This document shows, piece after piece, positions 23,099 through 34,192 of a DNA stretch of 64,000 nt. Both the position numbers and the translations under genes were made by a program. The notes below the pieces were generated by a model that saw only the letters and a list, made by a program, of their open reading frames with translations, did not search any database and had not been told where the DNA came from. The stretch is from Xylogone sp. PMI_703 (taxonomy: Eukaryota; Ascomycota; Leotiomycetes): contig JAJTUQ010000004.1 in NCBI GenBank assembly GCA_021399445.1, positions 3,844,001-3,908,000 of the forward strand, read 5' to 3'. Each line of letters opens with the position of its first letter. Within the stretch, counting starts at the first letter, position 1.

Positions 23099-24478
23099 AT
23101 GAAAACTCGAAGTAAAGGCTCGGACAAGGCTGAAACGCAAACAGCAAAAGCTGGTAGCTCATCCGTTCAAAAAATCCAATTGGCACCAGAATCAGCTACT
23201 CAACCCTTACTATTCGTACTCCCAAAGAACGCGAGCTCTGATGCTCGAATTGTGACCATCTCAAATCCCAGAACACAGTCAAAAAATCGATATTTTGTCT
23301 GCCCAAAAAATGGGTTCTACGAATTTACGAAGATTTCTGCACCGAGAGCCACGGCGCGCAGTTGGCTACTTGCGCCGGAAACTCTCTCAACGGCTCCAGC
23401 TGCTACAGAGACGACAGAGACGCCAAAGCTTCCAGATAATACTGCAACAAAAGCTGCTCAAGCGGGCTATGTGATGAAGAATGCAGATTTATTTCTTGCT
23501 ACCTCTATCGATCCCCTTTTTTTGCTTCTACCAAGCCTCTTTCCTACATCGACCTCAAAGACTTCAGAACCAACCAAGCAGCTATTCTTGTCCGGTGATG
23601 ATTATTTTGATAGGATACTTGAGCATTCGCCTCAATTGCAGAGCTTCTTCAGGGTTGAATACTTAAGAAATATGTTAAATCGGCGAATGAGTGAAGTTTG
23701 TGACACAGTGGATGCCGGAGACGAGCAAATGTACCGGGTAAACGAGGAAAAGCTGCTAAAGGTGCTGATTCAAAAGGCTAGAAATATGAGTGAGAAGGGT
23801 CTTCCTGCAAGCATGGAGGAGAAATTCGTGCGTAAAGCCCTGGAAGTCCCGATACTTTCCATCAAGCTGGGTGGGACTACTAGAAACATATCTGCAGAAG
23901 AGAAAGACACCATACAATCTACAAGGGCTCCATCCATACCCCAGGTGGATGCTTCGAAATCCCAGGGTTCTAGTTCAACTTCAGATCTCGTGGACAGCCC
24001 AACGCCAGAATCTTTGTCTTCCACTTCGGCCTCTCAAGTTTCAACAACATTAACGACTCCCGACGAATCTAGCAACTCTCATTCACAGACAGATGCACCA
24101 GAAAGCATCACAGATCTTCTGCGACTTCGAACAGCCCTATACTATATTTGCTCAAATTATATCTCGCCCCATATCGCCGAAAAGGTTAAGACTCTGCTCG
24201 GGTCTTCGACATCGCCGGTCGACTTTTCTCCCCTCGATACACACCTCATACATCTTCAGAAACTGCGCCAAGAGGCTGCTGCCACAATATCAATGGGAGA
24301 CTATACAAGAAAGAGAGTGGCCGACGAAGAGGAAGACGAGATCCGCGCAGAAAAGAGGCGTAAAAAGGAGGAAGAGGAAAAGAGAAAGAAGGCGGGGGAA
24401 AGCAGGGCTGTGAAGAACCTTAAAAAGGTTAATGTGACTGGTATGAAGAAGATGAGTGATTTCTTCAAGAAGAAATAA
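23099..24478 (+). CDS. RNH202: Ribonuclease H2 subunit B (Rnh202)
   Basis: This is a single-exon gene of 459 aa. The start ATG at 23099 follows an A/C-rich leader; the frame is open further upstream but only through non-coding-like sequence. RNase H2 removes RNA-DNA hybrids and misincorporated ribonucleotides, and subunit B is structural. Residues about 35-130 form the triple-barrel N-terminal part (PLLFVLPKNASSDARIVTIS, KNRYFVCPKNGFYEFTKISA, YVMKNADLFLATSIDPLFLL). The wHTH region follows (FDRILEHSPQLQSFFRVEYL, then MSEVCDTVDAGDEQMYRVNE). The C-terminus is strongly basic and ends MKKMSDFFKKK, laid out like the PCNA-interacting (PIP) motif at the end of human RNASEH2B. There are no introns, unlike most neighbours. 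It is convergent with DUO1 across 129 bp. Confidence 0.95.
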   Translation: MKTRSKGSDKAETQTAKAGSSSVQKIQLAPESATQPLLFVLPKNASSDARIVTISNPRTQSKNRYFVCPKNGFYEFTKISAPRATARSWLLAPETLSTAPAATETTETPKLPDNTATKAAQAGYVMKNADLFLATSIDPLFLLLPSLFPTSTSKTSEPTKQLFLSGDDYFDRILEHSPQLQSFFRVEYLRNMLNRRMSEVCDTVDAGDEQMYRVNEEKLLKVLIQKARNMSEKGLPASMEEKFVRKALEVPILSIKLGGTTRNISAEEKDTIQSTRAPSIPQVDASKSQGSSSTSDLVDSPTPESLSSTSASQVSTTLTTPDESSNSHSQTDAPESITDLLRLRTALYYICSNYISPHIAEKVKTLLGSSTSPVDFSPLDTHLIHLQKLRQEAAATISMGDYTRKRVADEEEDEIRAEKRRKKEEEEKRKKAGESRAVKNLKKVNVTGMKKMSDFFKKK

Positions 24479-24607
24479 TTTTCGCTATACAATATAAAAC
24501 AAGGCGTTTGGTAGAGCGTTGGGATATGGGTCAAACATGTATCCAGGTATATCATAGTGTATTGGGTACACTCAATTGGTTGGCATTTGATTTGAATTTA
24601 TATGGCG

Positions 24608-25381
24608 TCACCGTACTCCTCTTCCCCTACCTCTTGTGCTTCCAATTCCTCTCCCTATACCAGTTCCTGCGCGACTGGACCCTGGTATGCCACCTCTCCC
24701 AGCTCCTGGTATACTACTTTGCCCTGTACCGTAGCCACTGCCTTTGACACTTCCAGTTCTTCCCAGCCCTGATGCCCGACCTCGTGCTCCTCTGGCTCCT
24801 CGTCCTGCGGATCCTGCTTGCCTTTGTCTCTCTTCCTCTTCTGCGCGCCTTCTTGCCTCCTCTCGTCTCCTCTCTTCTTCAGCCGCTCGTCTCTCGGCGG
24901 CTTGCGCTTTTAGTATGGCCTCATTCTCTATGTCTGCTATATCCTGGGTTGCGCCTTGCCAATTAGGATTTAGAATCAATCGCTGGTTATGCTCTGTTTG
25001 GGATAGCATCCGGATCCACGTATTCAGAAGTGTAGATGCAGAAGTGACTGTTCGTGAGACCGTCTATTTTTTTTATTGGGCGTTAATGCCTGCGGGGGTT
25101 TAGACTTCTGAGATGTATATACGACTTACCGCCATGTTTCCCTTAGCGGTTTCAAGACTAGATACTACCCCTTCTATAACCTCATTTATACTCCTTACAC
25201 TTTCCAACTCCTTCTGTAGCGCTGCCTCGCGGGCTTGCTCTGTATCATACTTTGATTCTCGCATTGCGGGGCCATTTCTGTTCTGTGCTTTCTGAGTCCT
25301 CGAGGGACGGGATGGTGATGCCCAAAGATCTTCATTGTCAGAATCTGATATATCCAGCTTTCCAATATCTGGACTAGCCAT
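24608..25381 (-). CDS. DUO1: DASH/Dam1 complex subunit DUO1
   Basis: Exons on the minus strand are 25381..25130 and 25063..24608, giving 235 aa. DUO1 is part of the DASH (Dam1) ring that couples kinetochores to spindle microtubules. The conserved helical core is visible from RESKYDTEQAREAALQKELE through INEVIEGVVSSLETAKGNMA, across the splice into TVSRTVTSASTLLNTWIRML and SQTEHNQRLILNPNWQGATQ. A long acid/base-mixed helix follows (AERRAAEEERRREEARRRAE), and the tail is rich in Gly, Arg and Ser, ending GIGSTRGRGRGVR. That basic tail is suited to contact with microtubules, though this is inference. The splice uses GTAAGT and ATAG in phase 0. It is divergent from the unnamed S/TP-rich gene. Confidence 0.95.
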
Positions 25382-25863
25382 GATGCATAAATGTGGTTTA
25401 ATAATACAATGCGATCATTCACAATTGCTTTGATAGACTCCTGCTTTGGGGATATCTACGCGTGGCTACGCGACCAGGGGATTTCTGGTCCGTGCGCTCA
25501 TAAAACCAGCCACGGGGCTAGTGTGCACTAAACCTATAGCGGTAACGGCGCTGTTTGGCGGTGGATAATCGTGTGGCCGGTAACGACCAGCCATCCGGTT
25601 TTGACAACACCAGAACACCACTGCCAGCCAACAGATTGGCAGCACCTTTCCTTTTGTATTTACATACTCCTAAGCAGCTTCTTCTTTCTTTTTGCTTACT
25701 TAACTTCTACTATCTCATATCGCCTTTGCAATTGCTTTAGCAAATATTGTGCTCGCTCATATTATCCCCCTGACGACGACGACGGCCGCTCCTTTGTGAG
25801 AATCACGCTCACCAAAATATCACTATTAACATCGAGCGACCTGATTTTGGCCGCTTTCTCGAA
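25382..25863. promoter_or_regulatory. Shared divergent promoter DUO1 / S/TP-rich gene
   Basis: These 482 bp lie between two divergent start codons. They include ACGCGT at 25458-25463, with a TACGCGA partner 9 bp further on, and a pyrimidine-rich leader toward the plus-strand gene. Confidence 0.7.
25458..25463. promoter_or_regulatory. ACGCGT (MCB/MBF-type) element
   Basis: This hexamer lies 77 bp upstream of the DUO1 start. Together with the nearby TACGCGA it has the paired arrangement also seen in the MCM10/RNH202 promoter. Cell-cycle regulation is inferred. Confidence 0.5.
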
Positions 25864-27338
25864 ATGACGACGGCATTTGACGCGTCGACGCCTTCCCCTC
25901 CCTCTTCTATACGAACTCCAACAACTCCAAGACATGGATGGGAAGACAATTACCAGCCCTATTCTCCTCGCAAGTCTACTCGAGCAACACAGCGATCACG
26001 ACGAGCTCAGACACCTCCTCCCGTTCCTGAACGAAAGGAAGATGCTGTACGAGCTTCACCTAGGCTGTCCAAGAAAACTGCAGCTATGACTCCGAGAAAA
26101 CCTCACCATTCACCACCTTCATCCCCTCAGACTGTCACAAAGAAATCGAGCCCTAAGCATTCATCCACTATAGCTGGGCGTAAAGTTCCAGGAGCATTAG
26201 ACAGTGACGGCACTGCTACTGCTACAGCATCTCTTGGTCTGTCTGCCCATGACCTTTTCAAGATGGACCACAACCGATCTAGCGTGCTCCGGAATGGCAT
26301 GTTGCCTACACCTGCAAAGACTCCCAAAAGGCGACCTACCGAAGCCTCTGCAAATATTACCAGTATCGCTCGCAACCTATTCCCAACCCGTACAGAAACT
26401 ACTGAGGAGGTTATGCCATCTCCAAAAAAGAGAAGGAGCAAGAAGTATACCGGCTTCTCGCTGGACAGCTTTGAGGCAGATGAGGAGGATGAGCCCATCA
26501 CTATCTATACGGATTCCCAGGATCGCGTTCCTGAGGTTGATTTGAGTACAGAAAACCCTTTCTACGGTGAGGCCAGTGCTCCAACCCCGGAACCTACGAA
26601 GCGAGCTGGTAGAAGACGCAAGGCTACTGTATCTGGAGAAGAACAAACTCAGGTTGAGGTCACGCACCGGGAAGACGGCCTCTTCTATGTTTTGTAAGTT
26701 CAATATAAGACCCGATGGCCGAAACGCAACTGACATCTAACTCTTCTAGCCGAGGAAAGAAAATCTTTCGAAAGTTCACTGATCAAGATGAGACTGGTTC
26801 TCCATCACGTGCAGAAGGCTCTGATACTGAAATGGAGGCGGCACTCGATGCAACTGTTCCAGCTGAACTTCGCCGGCCATTGACAAGATCATCCATCAAG
26901 CCAAAACTTCTCTTTCCTACTGCTCAACAGCTAAAAGCCCGCGAGATGAGATCTCAAGCTGCAGAGGAAGAAGAAGAGGCAGCTACTGATATCGAAGAAC
27001 ATAATGATAATGATGATGATGGCGATGTTACCCCTTCAGATCAGATTAAATCTACAGTCATGACTCCTAAAGCCCCTAAATTTGCACCTGCATCTCCTCC
27101 AAGCACCGCACGGGTCACACGATCAAGCAAGCAATTCGATAGAAACAACACTCCCCCTCCAGGTGCAAGCGACGACGATGCCCCCAGCACCCCAATGCGC
27201 CGCGGACGGGGAGGAAAGATTAGCCCATTTGATAGCTGGCAACGTACTAAAGGTGGTGCTAAAAAACCGACTAATAAGAGAGCGGGCGAGCCATTGACAA
27301 GAGGCGGAGGCGATGCTAGCAAGAGGGTTCGTATTTAG
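25864..27338 (+). CDS. Uncharacterised S/TP-rich, probably nuclear protein
   Basis: Exons 25864..26693 and 26750..27338 give 472 aa. I do not recognise a named family. The protein is rich in Ser-Pro and Thr-Pro sites, the minimal CDK/MAPK target, many followed by a basic residue (SPRKS, TPRKP, SPKKRR, TPAKTPKRRP). It has several basic clusters that could be nuclear localisation signals. Three ordered-looking stretches stand out: LGLSAHDLFKMDHNRSSVLR, a block ITIYTDSQDRVPEVDLSTEN-PFYGE, and the module REDGLFYVF-RGKKIFRKF, which is created exactly by the splice (GTAAGT donor after TT, acceptor TCTAG then C). A later segment reads IKPKLLFPTAQQLKAREM. The C-terminus is acidic, then basic. Divergence from DUO1 over an MCB-containing promoter suggests a cell-cycle role, but this is inference. 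Confidence 0.75.
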
Positions 27339-27929
27339 GCTCTGGAATAGCGGGTGTTTTCTGTTGTTTGTCTATAAAATTGGTCCTTTCCCTTCTACCC
27401 TTTGGTCGGGCGTTCATCTGTTTTCCTGGGAAGCAATTACGAAGCTTGGTGAAGGCAAACTAGGATTAGCTCTAGTGAAGCGGGTCTTTTAGTTTGGTAT
27501 TTACTCAGGTATGATTTGGTCTCTAAATGTGTCTCTGGCGAAACGTATGTCCCGCCATAATTGAACTATTCACGTTCACTTATGTTCTTAATTGTATTTG
27601 ATATTGTAATTTGCCCGCCGTGCAGATGCTGTGCAGATAGGAACTTAGATTTTGATATAACTTAGCATAACTAAAACTCCATGAATAAAAGCATATAATT
27701 TTTTTTCCTTGGAAATTTGCAGAAGAAATTTGTGTATGGACGTGAATACAGCCTCGCTGCCCCAGAAGTTCTTAATTTTTGCTATCTAGAGCAAGGCTAT
27801 CGATTGTTACGTTAGCCAAGACCTCTGCCATACGCCATAGCACACCCCATGCACGAAATTCCCCTCCAACCCCTCTTCACAATATCGAAAGGGTACTTCC
27901 CGACAACAACTTGGTAATCTTGCACCATA
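27339..27929. other. Intergenic region, upstream of PBY1
   Basis: These 591 bp are T-rich 3' region followed by the PBY1 promoter. Nothing else is recognised. Confidence 0.6.
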
Positions 27930-30432
27930 ATGCATATACTGGTAAGTCAAGACTTCAGAAATGTGTTAAATCTAAGTTCTGTGTTTTCAATGAGCTCAAA
28001 TTTTGAAATATAGGTCGTCAACGACGATGGTCCACCGTCAAATCAATCCTCCCCATACGTCCACTCGCTCGTGAAACAGCTGCAGGGCGCGGGACATGTT
28101 GTTTCTGTAGTTTTACCAAATGTTCAGAGATCATGGATTGGCAAAGCACACATTATTGGCCAGACGGTCAAGCCTACATACTTTCGCCCTGGAACTCTAC
28201 ATAAAGACGATGGCACAACCCACTCGAGACCACTGCCGCCAGGGGCAAAGGAGCAAGAAGAATGGGTCTTGGTTGATGGCACACCGGCGAGCTGTGTACA
28301 GATAGGACTCTACCATTATTTCCAAAACCGAGGACCTATTGACCTTGTCGTAAGCGGTCCCAATTACGGAAGGAACTCGACTGCTGTGTTCGGGTTGAGT
28401 AGTGGAACACTTGGAGGCGCTTTGGAGGCTGCCGTTTGCAGAAAGAAAGCAATTGCTTTGAGTTATGCGTTCTTTTCAAGGAATCACGATCCTGACATCA
28501 TAGCTGGTGCATCGACTTTATCAGTGAAGATTATCGAACACTTATACAATAACTGGGGAAAGGATGTGGATCTTTACAGCATCAACGTTCCTTTAATTGA
28601 AGATGTGGGGAAAAGAAAGGTTCTATGGACAAATATGCTGCAAAATTATTGGGAAGAAGGCAGTTGCTTCCAAGAGGTTCAGGACGACGAGGGGAATGCT
28701 GACGACGAGGAAGAGCGTATCCGAGAGGGAGAGTCACCGGCAGAGGGTAAAGATGCTGCTGATGTGACGAGACACAAGCATAAACATTTCAAATGGGCAC
28801 CGCGCTTTACGGATGTGTATAGATCGGTTGATAATGCGCCACCTGGTAATGATGGTTGGGCAGTTAAGGAAGGGTATACTAGGTAAGTGCCGTATTCATG
28901 TCATTCAACGTATTATGAAAACTAACCTGTAATATAGTGTGACTCCACTGAAAGCAAACTTTATGCATGCGAACACTGCTATGGAAGGAGAATTGAAGTT
29001 GTGAGTGGCATTGTGTACAGCATTAGAGTTGAATAGATCATGTTAGATCAATACAAAGCTTTTATAACTTAAAGAGGTTCTTTCTAATTGCTGGATATTC
29101 AGGTTCTCTAACCCCTTACCATCTCTACAAGGTTTATCCCTTTCCGAAGAGAATCCTTCTCATTTCTATGCATCAGTCAACTATGAAGATGACTATGTCC
29201 AACCACTGATTCTCGCGGCAATGAATACTCGCCTGCCTCCAGGTTCCTTCTCGATGATACCTTCCAGATCGGATCTTCCGGACCCCGGAAGTAGATATCT
29301 TCAAATTGGAGCGTACGAGGCACTTGATTTTGAACATATTATGTCGAACCCAACGACTACTCTTGCAAATTCCTACATTATACGTAAAGCCCTAATCAGG
29401 AAACATTATTTAGGTACAACCGCTTATAACTGGGTTACAAAATATCCGAATTCGGTCCTGGCCTCTCATATTAAACCCTCCTGTGACTTTGAGTTAGATT
29501 ATGCTGAATTCCTTGACGATGCTCTTGTCGAAGCCTGGGAACTTCAAAGCAGCTTTCAAAATAATATAGATAAAGAGCCTTTAGAGCGGCAGTGGTGGAT
29601 CTTGAAACCGGGAATGAGTGACCGAGGTCAGGGGATTCGACTTTTCAGCACAGAGGAGGAGCTGCAGTCCATATTTGAAGAGTGGGAATCTGCTCGTTCA
29701 GATTCAGAGGGTGAGGATGAAGAGGAGGATGAACAAGATATACCTAATGAACTAGCAGACAAATCTGAGAGTTCTAAGAAAGACCACCAAGCCGATTATA
29801 TCGTCACATCGCATCTGAGACATTTCGTTGCACAGCCTTACATCCACCCACCATTTCTCATTCCCGGAAACCCTCGAAAGTTTCATATTAGAACATATGT
29901 CATGGCAATGGGTAGTCTCAAAGTCTACGTGTACAAGCAGATGCTCGCGCTATTTGCATCCAAACCATATACACCACCGTGGGAAGCCTCTTCCGGAGAA
30001 CCTGCCGATCTTCTATCCCATCTCACGAACACTTGTCTGCAAAACGGACAACATGATGGCTCAGTACATGAATTCTGGGATTTGGAGCTACCTGCTACTA
30101 CCAAAGACGATATCTTCAACCAGATTTGCAAGGTTACTGGAGAAGTCTTTGAGGCGGCTGCGAAAGGGATGATGATTCACTTCCAAACATTACCGAATGT
30201 GTTTGAGGTATTTGGTTTGGACTATCTAGTAGATGCTAATGGCATAGCCTGGCTGTTGGAGATTAATGCTTTCCCTGATTTCAAGCAAACTGGAGATGAC
30301 CTGAAAAACTTAGTGGCCGGACTCTGGGAGGGTGTGGCAGATGAAGCTATTACACCGTTTTTCGGGATTGGAAGGGATAGCGGGAGAGAAAATAAAATGG
30401 TGCTTGTAAAGGAGTTGAACTTGGGCAGATAA
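27930..30432 (+). CDS. PBY1: SurE-like phosphatase / tubulin-tyrosine-ligase-like fusion protein, PBY1 homologue
   Basis: Four exons (27930..27941, 28014..28882, 28938..29000, 29103..30432) encode 757 aa, close to yeast Pby1. The first exon codes just MHIL. The N-terminal half is a SurE-type (survival protein E) phosphatase domain: VVNDDGPPSNQSSPYVHSLV with the metal-binding NDDG, plus LVVSGPNYGRNSTAVFGLSS. The C-terminal half, from about residue 380, is an ATP-grasp tubulin-tyrosine-ligase-like domain: RQWWILKPGMSDRGQGIRLF, KFHIRTYVMAMGSLKVYVY, LSHLTNTCLQ and GLDYLVDANGIAWLLEINAF. Yeast Pby1 associates with mRNA processing bodies; its catalytic activity is unsettled. Acidic inserts interrupt both halves (DDEGNADDEEERIREGE; SDSEGEDEEEDEQD). 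All key glycines and the terminal EIN of the ATP-grasp fold are present. Confidence 0.93.
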
Positions 30433-30981
30433 TAGACAGGAACAGCTGCACAGAAATTGAAGGCTCTGGTTTCCAGGGTAATCAACCGTAGCTTTGTATA
30501 TAGAGATGCAGTGAAAGAGTCGAGACCTGATCGTCTCAAGAAAGACTAGAAACAAAATACCAAAATAAATATATATCCGTCAAAGCTTACAACTTCAAGG
30601 CATAACAAGACCCATTCCGTATACTTGTACTTATCCCTAGCATGAACACCTTAAACGCCATTTCTACACCTGCTTCTAACCGAGAAAAACAAGATAGCTT
30701 TGTCATTGGATCCAGTACATGCTTCTTGCTTTATGACCCAGCTTAAACATTGGAGAAGACTGGGGCTACTTGGTGATGCTAGCTATGGTAGCCTTGTCGC
30801 TATCAGAAGCTTTAATTCTTCTTTGTCCCCGTGGTCTATGCGATTAAGGATGTTAGTTTCTAAATATAAGAAACGCGCGTGAAAAAGAGTGTCTCAAAAT
30901 GCGAAAAGTGCGATAAATGCAAGGGCTCCGAAAATGTGTTATTCCAGAAGAATTTTGTAAACAGCATATTATACTCACTCA
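30433..30981. other. Convergent intergenic region PBY1 / small basic protein
   Basis: These 549 bp of 3' regions hold no recognised element. Confidence 0.6.
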
Positions 30982-31457
30982 TTATAAATCCTGGAATAAT
31001 GTGAGACCAGGACCCTTGGCATTATAACAGAGGAAAGTGGTCACATACCTTTTTATCAGATTCTCCACCTTCAACCTTCTTGGCCACGGCCTTAGCCTAC
31101 TCGATAGGTTAGTAACACTACTCTCAAAAGATTGAATATGACTCACCTTAGCGGTAATAGGCGCTTTCTTGGTGGATGCGGCCTTCTTAACCTTGGTGAT
31201 TCCGGCAGGTTTGGTGCCTTTCTCGGCCGTAGCTTTCTTTGCTCCCCCCTTTGCCTTAGTATTTGTTGCTGTGCGCCTCTTAGTTGGAGGAGCAGTTTCA
31301 GGGACTGAGAAGATCCTGGGTCGAGAATGTCCTATATCTCCGATTCAGCTGGGTCCCAACGATGCTAAGCGCGCCAGTATAATAGCAAGCTTATGCAGAG
31401 TCGGTGAAGATTTCGAAAATACGAACCAGTTGCTGAACGAGTGCCTTCGCGGGCCAT
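30982..31457 (-). CDS. Small Lys/Ala-rich, linker-histone-like basic protein
   Basis: The proposed exons on the minus strand are 31457..31427, 31331..31147, 31096..31049 and 30990..30982, for 90 aa. The ATG follows a good 5'-leader intron (31578..31464, GTAAGT to CTACAG). The model reads MAREGTRSATG, then HSRPRIFSVPETAPPTKRR and a basic stretch of KAKGGAKKAT, KPAGITKVKKAAS and TKKAPITAK, then KAVAKKVEGGESDKK. The composition resembles the tail of histone H1, and comparable small proteins are common in filamentous fungi; a DNA- or RNA-binding role is inferred. The first internal donor is GTTCGT, a weak site, and the upstream part of exon 2 has an in-frame TGA unless the ATATAG acceptor is used. 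The last exon (DL then stop) is the least certain part; without that splice the protein ends about ten codons into the intron. Confidence 0.55.
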
Positions 31458-33020
31458 TATTTCCTGTAGAAATATGAGTATCGGTATTTGGTGTAGAGGT
31501 TTCAAATGAATCGGGCGCATAACATGGACGTGTCTTGGGCAAGATAGGTGCGGGGGATGGAAACCAGAACCAACTTACCGTTTGAGAGCTTATTAAGACG
31601 AATTTTGGTTTATTATTTAAAGTATCTTTGATATCCTTGATCGCGTGAAGATTTTGAACTGAATATTAGATCTTTCGAAGAATTCGAGTGTTGTTGATGG
31701 GAATTTGTTGTGGGAGAAAGGTCTAGGTTGTAGAGGATGGGTTGTCATTGTTGTTGCGCTAGGCCAGAGGTGCAGGTGGATAACCACAAGGGTACGGGTA
31801 AAAGACCACCGCTCCTCCAACTTTCACTTAGTCAACTAGTTTCGCAACTTTTCATTCTCCAACCATTCGCTCATTTGAGATGAGCCTTACTTGAGATATT
31901 TTAAGCTCAGTTTTACTGTCCTCCAGGAATACGTCACGTGGTCGTGATGCGCCTGAAACTTGAAGTAAATAGCAAGCGAGCAACCTTTCTGCCCCTGAGT
32001 ATCCCCCCATGTAGCCTCCTAATCACCTTAAGTGTAGAAGTTCGATTTATTAACTTCCTTGTCTTATATGCCATAGATCAGCACTGCTGGCGAGAAGATC
32101 TAAACCGGAACTGTCGATTCTAGGTGAGTAATTCCGAGACCTTTCATGAGGAATCCGATGCACATGCTAGGTGCTCGTAATTGAAGTACTGACAGAAGAC
32201 TGGTTGTACAAAGCATTTCTAGGGAAACGATAGCAGGGACATAAATCAGGACCGCTTATTTGGTATTATAGTGACGGACAGAATACCTCGAGTCCACCAG
32301 AGACGAGCTCAGTTTGAAAATGAGTGAATCTCCAGTGATAATACTAAAACCATCTGAGCGGATCGCAGATGCTTGAAGGTAGGCGTTGTCTCTTTTAGCT
32401 CTTTAATACGGTATAACTTATTGTATAATCCGTGGGACAATAGCTATAGCCTGAGATCCTCTGTCCACTTGTCACAGATGATAATCAGTATTGAAAAGTG
32501 GATGCGAACGTTAATTGAATAGTGAAACCAAACAGAAGAAGGAAAGTGGGAAGTGGGAATTTAATATGCTTTAATAACTTGTGCTTTATGTATCTTGAAG
32601 CAGAAAGATCAAAACTATCTTCTGATCTCACAAGAAGTTCAAAATATCTCGTTATCGACAAAGTGCGGAAATAGGTGTAGTCTTTTCTGGAACTGTATTG
32701 TTAGGTGTTAAAGACCAAACTGTTAAAAATATATCCGCGCTTGTGGTCTAGACAAAGTAAAGAACTGAAGAGAACACCTCCATACCTAATAGAATGTTGC
32801 ATCGAATGAACCATCTAGATCTCTGCTTTGATTTGCTTTTGATGTCTATGGATTTCTATACAAACTTGCTTCAACACTTATATGAAGACTTATCATAAAA
32901 GTTTCTGCTCCTGTCGTTAAAAATGACTGAACAGATTGTGATTTTACAATAACTGTGCCATACTTGGAAAGAAGATAAGCGATAGGGGCACAAGAGACGT
33001 TCATCGACAAACTATATCGA
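31458..33020. other. Intergenic region between small basic protein and carrier gene
   Basis: About 1.56 kb. The first 120 bp contain the 5'-leader intron of the small basic gene. The rest is A/T-rich DNA upstream of it and the 3' region of the carrier gene. Short open frames have no coding character, and I see no RNA gene or repeat. Confidence 0.55.
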
Positions 33021-34192
33021 TTATGCCTCAGATCTCAACTTCCGGAAGAAATCCATGACTCCAGTGAACACAACTAGTAAAATACCTCCACCAGGACCTA
33101 ACCTGAGAACCTTGGGCAAGAAACCCTTGTATAGCGCACCAAAACCCTCTTCCCTTGCCACAGTAGCTACAGCTGGCCAAGCCCAGTTGTATTTCGGTAC
33201 AGATCCTGCAACTTTAGGGCTGTTCTGAATACGCGACTTAACGACATCCATAGGAGTATTGAGGATAGTTCCGACGGTACCACCAGTTGCTCCGGAGACC
33301 AAATCATACATCATCTGGGTGGAGGAGTTGTCTGCCTTTGGAAGTAACTCTCTGACTTGGAATATACACCCGAAATATCCTGCATTCCATAAGATATGCC
33401 GCCACATTGTGCTTTCTAGACCATTGTAGAGTGCAAGTGGCCCTTCTGCCTTGACTGTTTTGACGACTACGTCAATCATTCCGTTGTATTTTCCAGCAGA
33501 AGCACGGTCTTGCAGTCGAATCTTGACAAGTTCAAACGGTACTACCACGAATGCCTCCGTTGCGCCAGCTGTAGCACCGGTGAGGATCGAGAGTGATTGG
33601 TTCATCTTCGCAACACCAAATATATCACGATAGAATTTGCCCCACGCATCATTTGCAGCAAACTTGGTTGCACGTTTTGGAGCTTCCATAAGAATAGGTG
33701 CCTCAATACCACGGTAAAGCCGGCCAAAGCTAGTAATAATTAGGATAATGCCTGTAGCTCGTGGAATGACTACATACCCCTCGTTCTTTATTATCTTACG
33801 AAAGCAGTCAACCATGCCATTGTACTGGTCTGCTCCACCACCTTTGCCCGTTTGCAGTTGCCTATAGTACGTCAGGTTGCTATCCTTGAATAGTTTGCCG
33901 ATGCCGAACGACTCACACTCTGGTCTTGACCACGTCTAATGGGTACCTAGTTTCTACATTAGCTACACGTACTCATTTAGTGAAGGGAAAAGCTTACATA
34001 ACCAAGATCTAAAAGCTCAATAATTAACGCCAACCATAGTAAGTCTGTACCTGTATAGACTTACCTCGGATACACCAGCAACGGCGCCTGCGCATAATTG
34101 TCAGTAAGAACTCCAGGAACAGCAAAAGTGTGGAGAGGGGGCTAACCGGCTGCAAATTGATATATGAACGGTAATGGTTTGTCTGAAGCCAT
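33021..34192 (-). CDS. ODC1: Mitochondrial 2-oxodicarboxylate carrier
   Basis: Six exons on the minus strand (34192..34147, 34087..34065, 34008..33998, 33946..33917, 33861..33778, 33729..33021) give 300 aa, the usual carrier length. The protein exchanges 2-oxoadipate and 2-oxoglutarate across the inner mitochondrial membrane, linking lysine metabolism to the citric-acid cycle. Three PX[DE]XX[KR] signatures mark the tripartite repeat: YPLDVVKTRVQ, VPFELVKIRLQ and TPMDVVKSRIQ. Specific sequences such as LYRGIEAPILMEAPKRATKF and GLESTMWRHILWNAGYFGCI fit the ODC subfamily rather than other carriers. The N-terminus is MASDKPLPFIYQFAAGAVAG. Exon 3 is only 11 nt and exons 2 and 4 are 23 and 30 nt, so the first transmembrane repeat is assembled from five short exons. 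It is divergent from DNA2. Confidence 0.95.
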
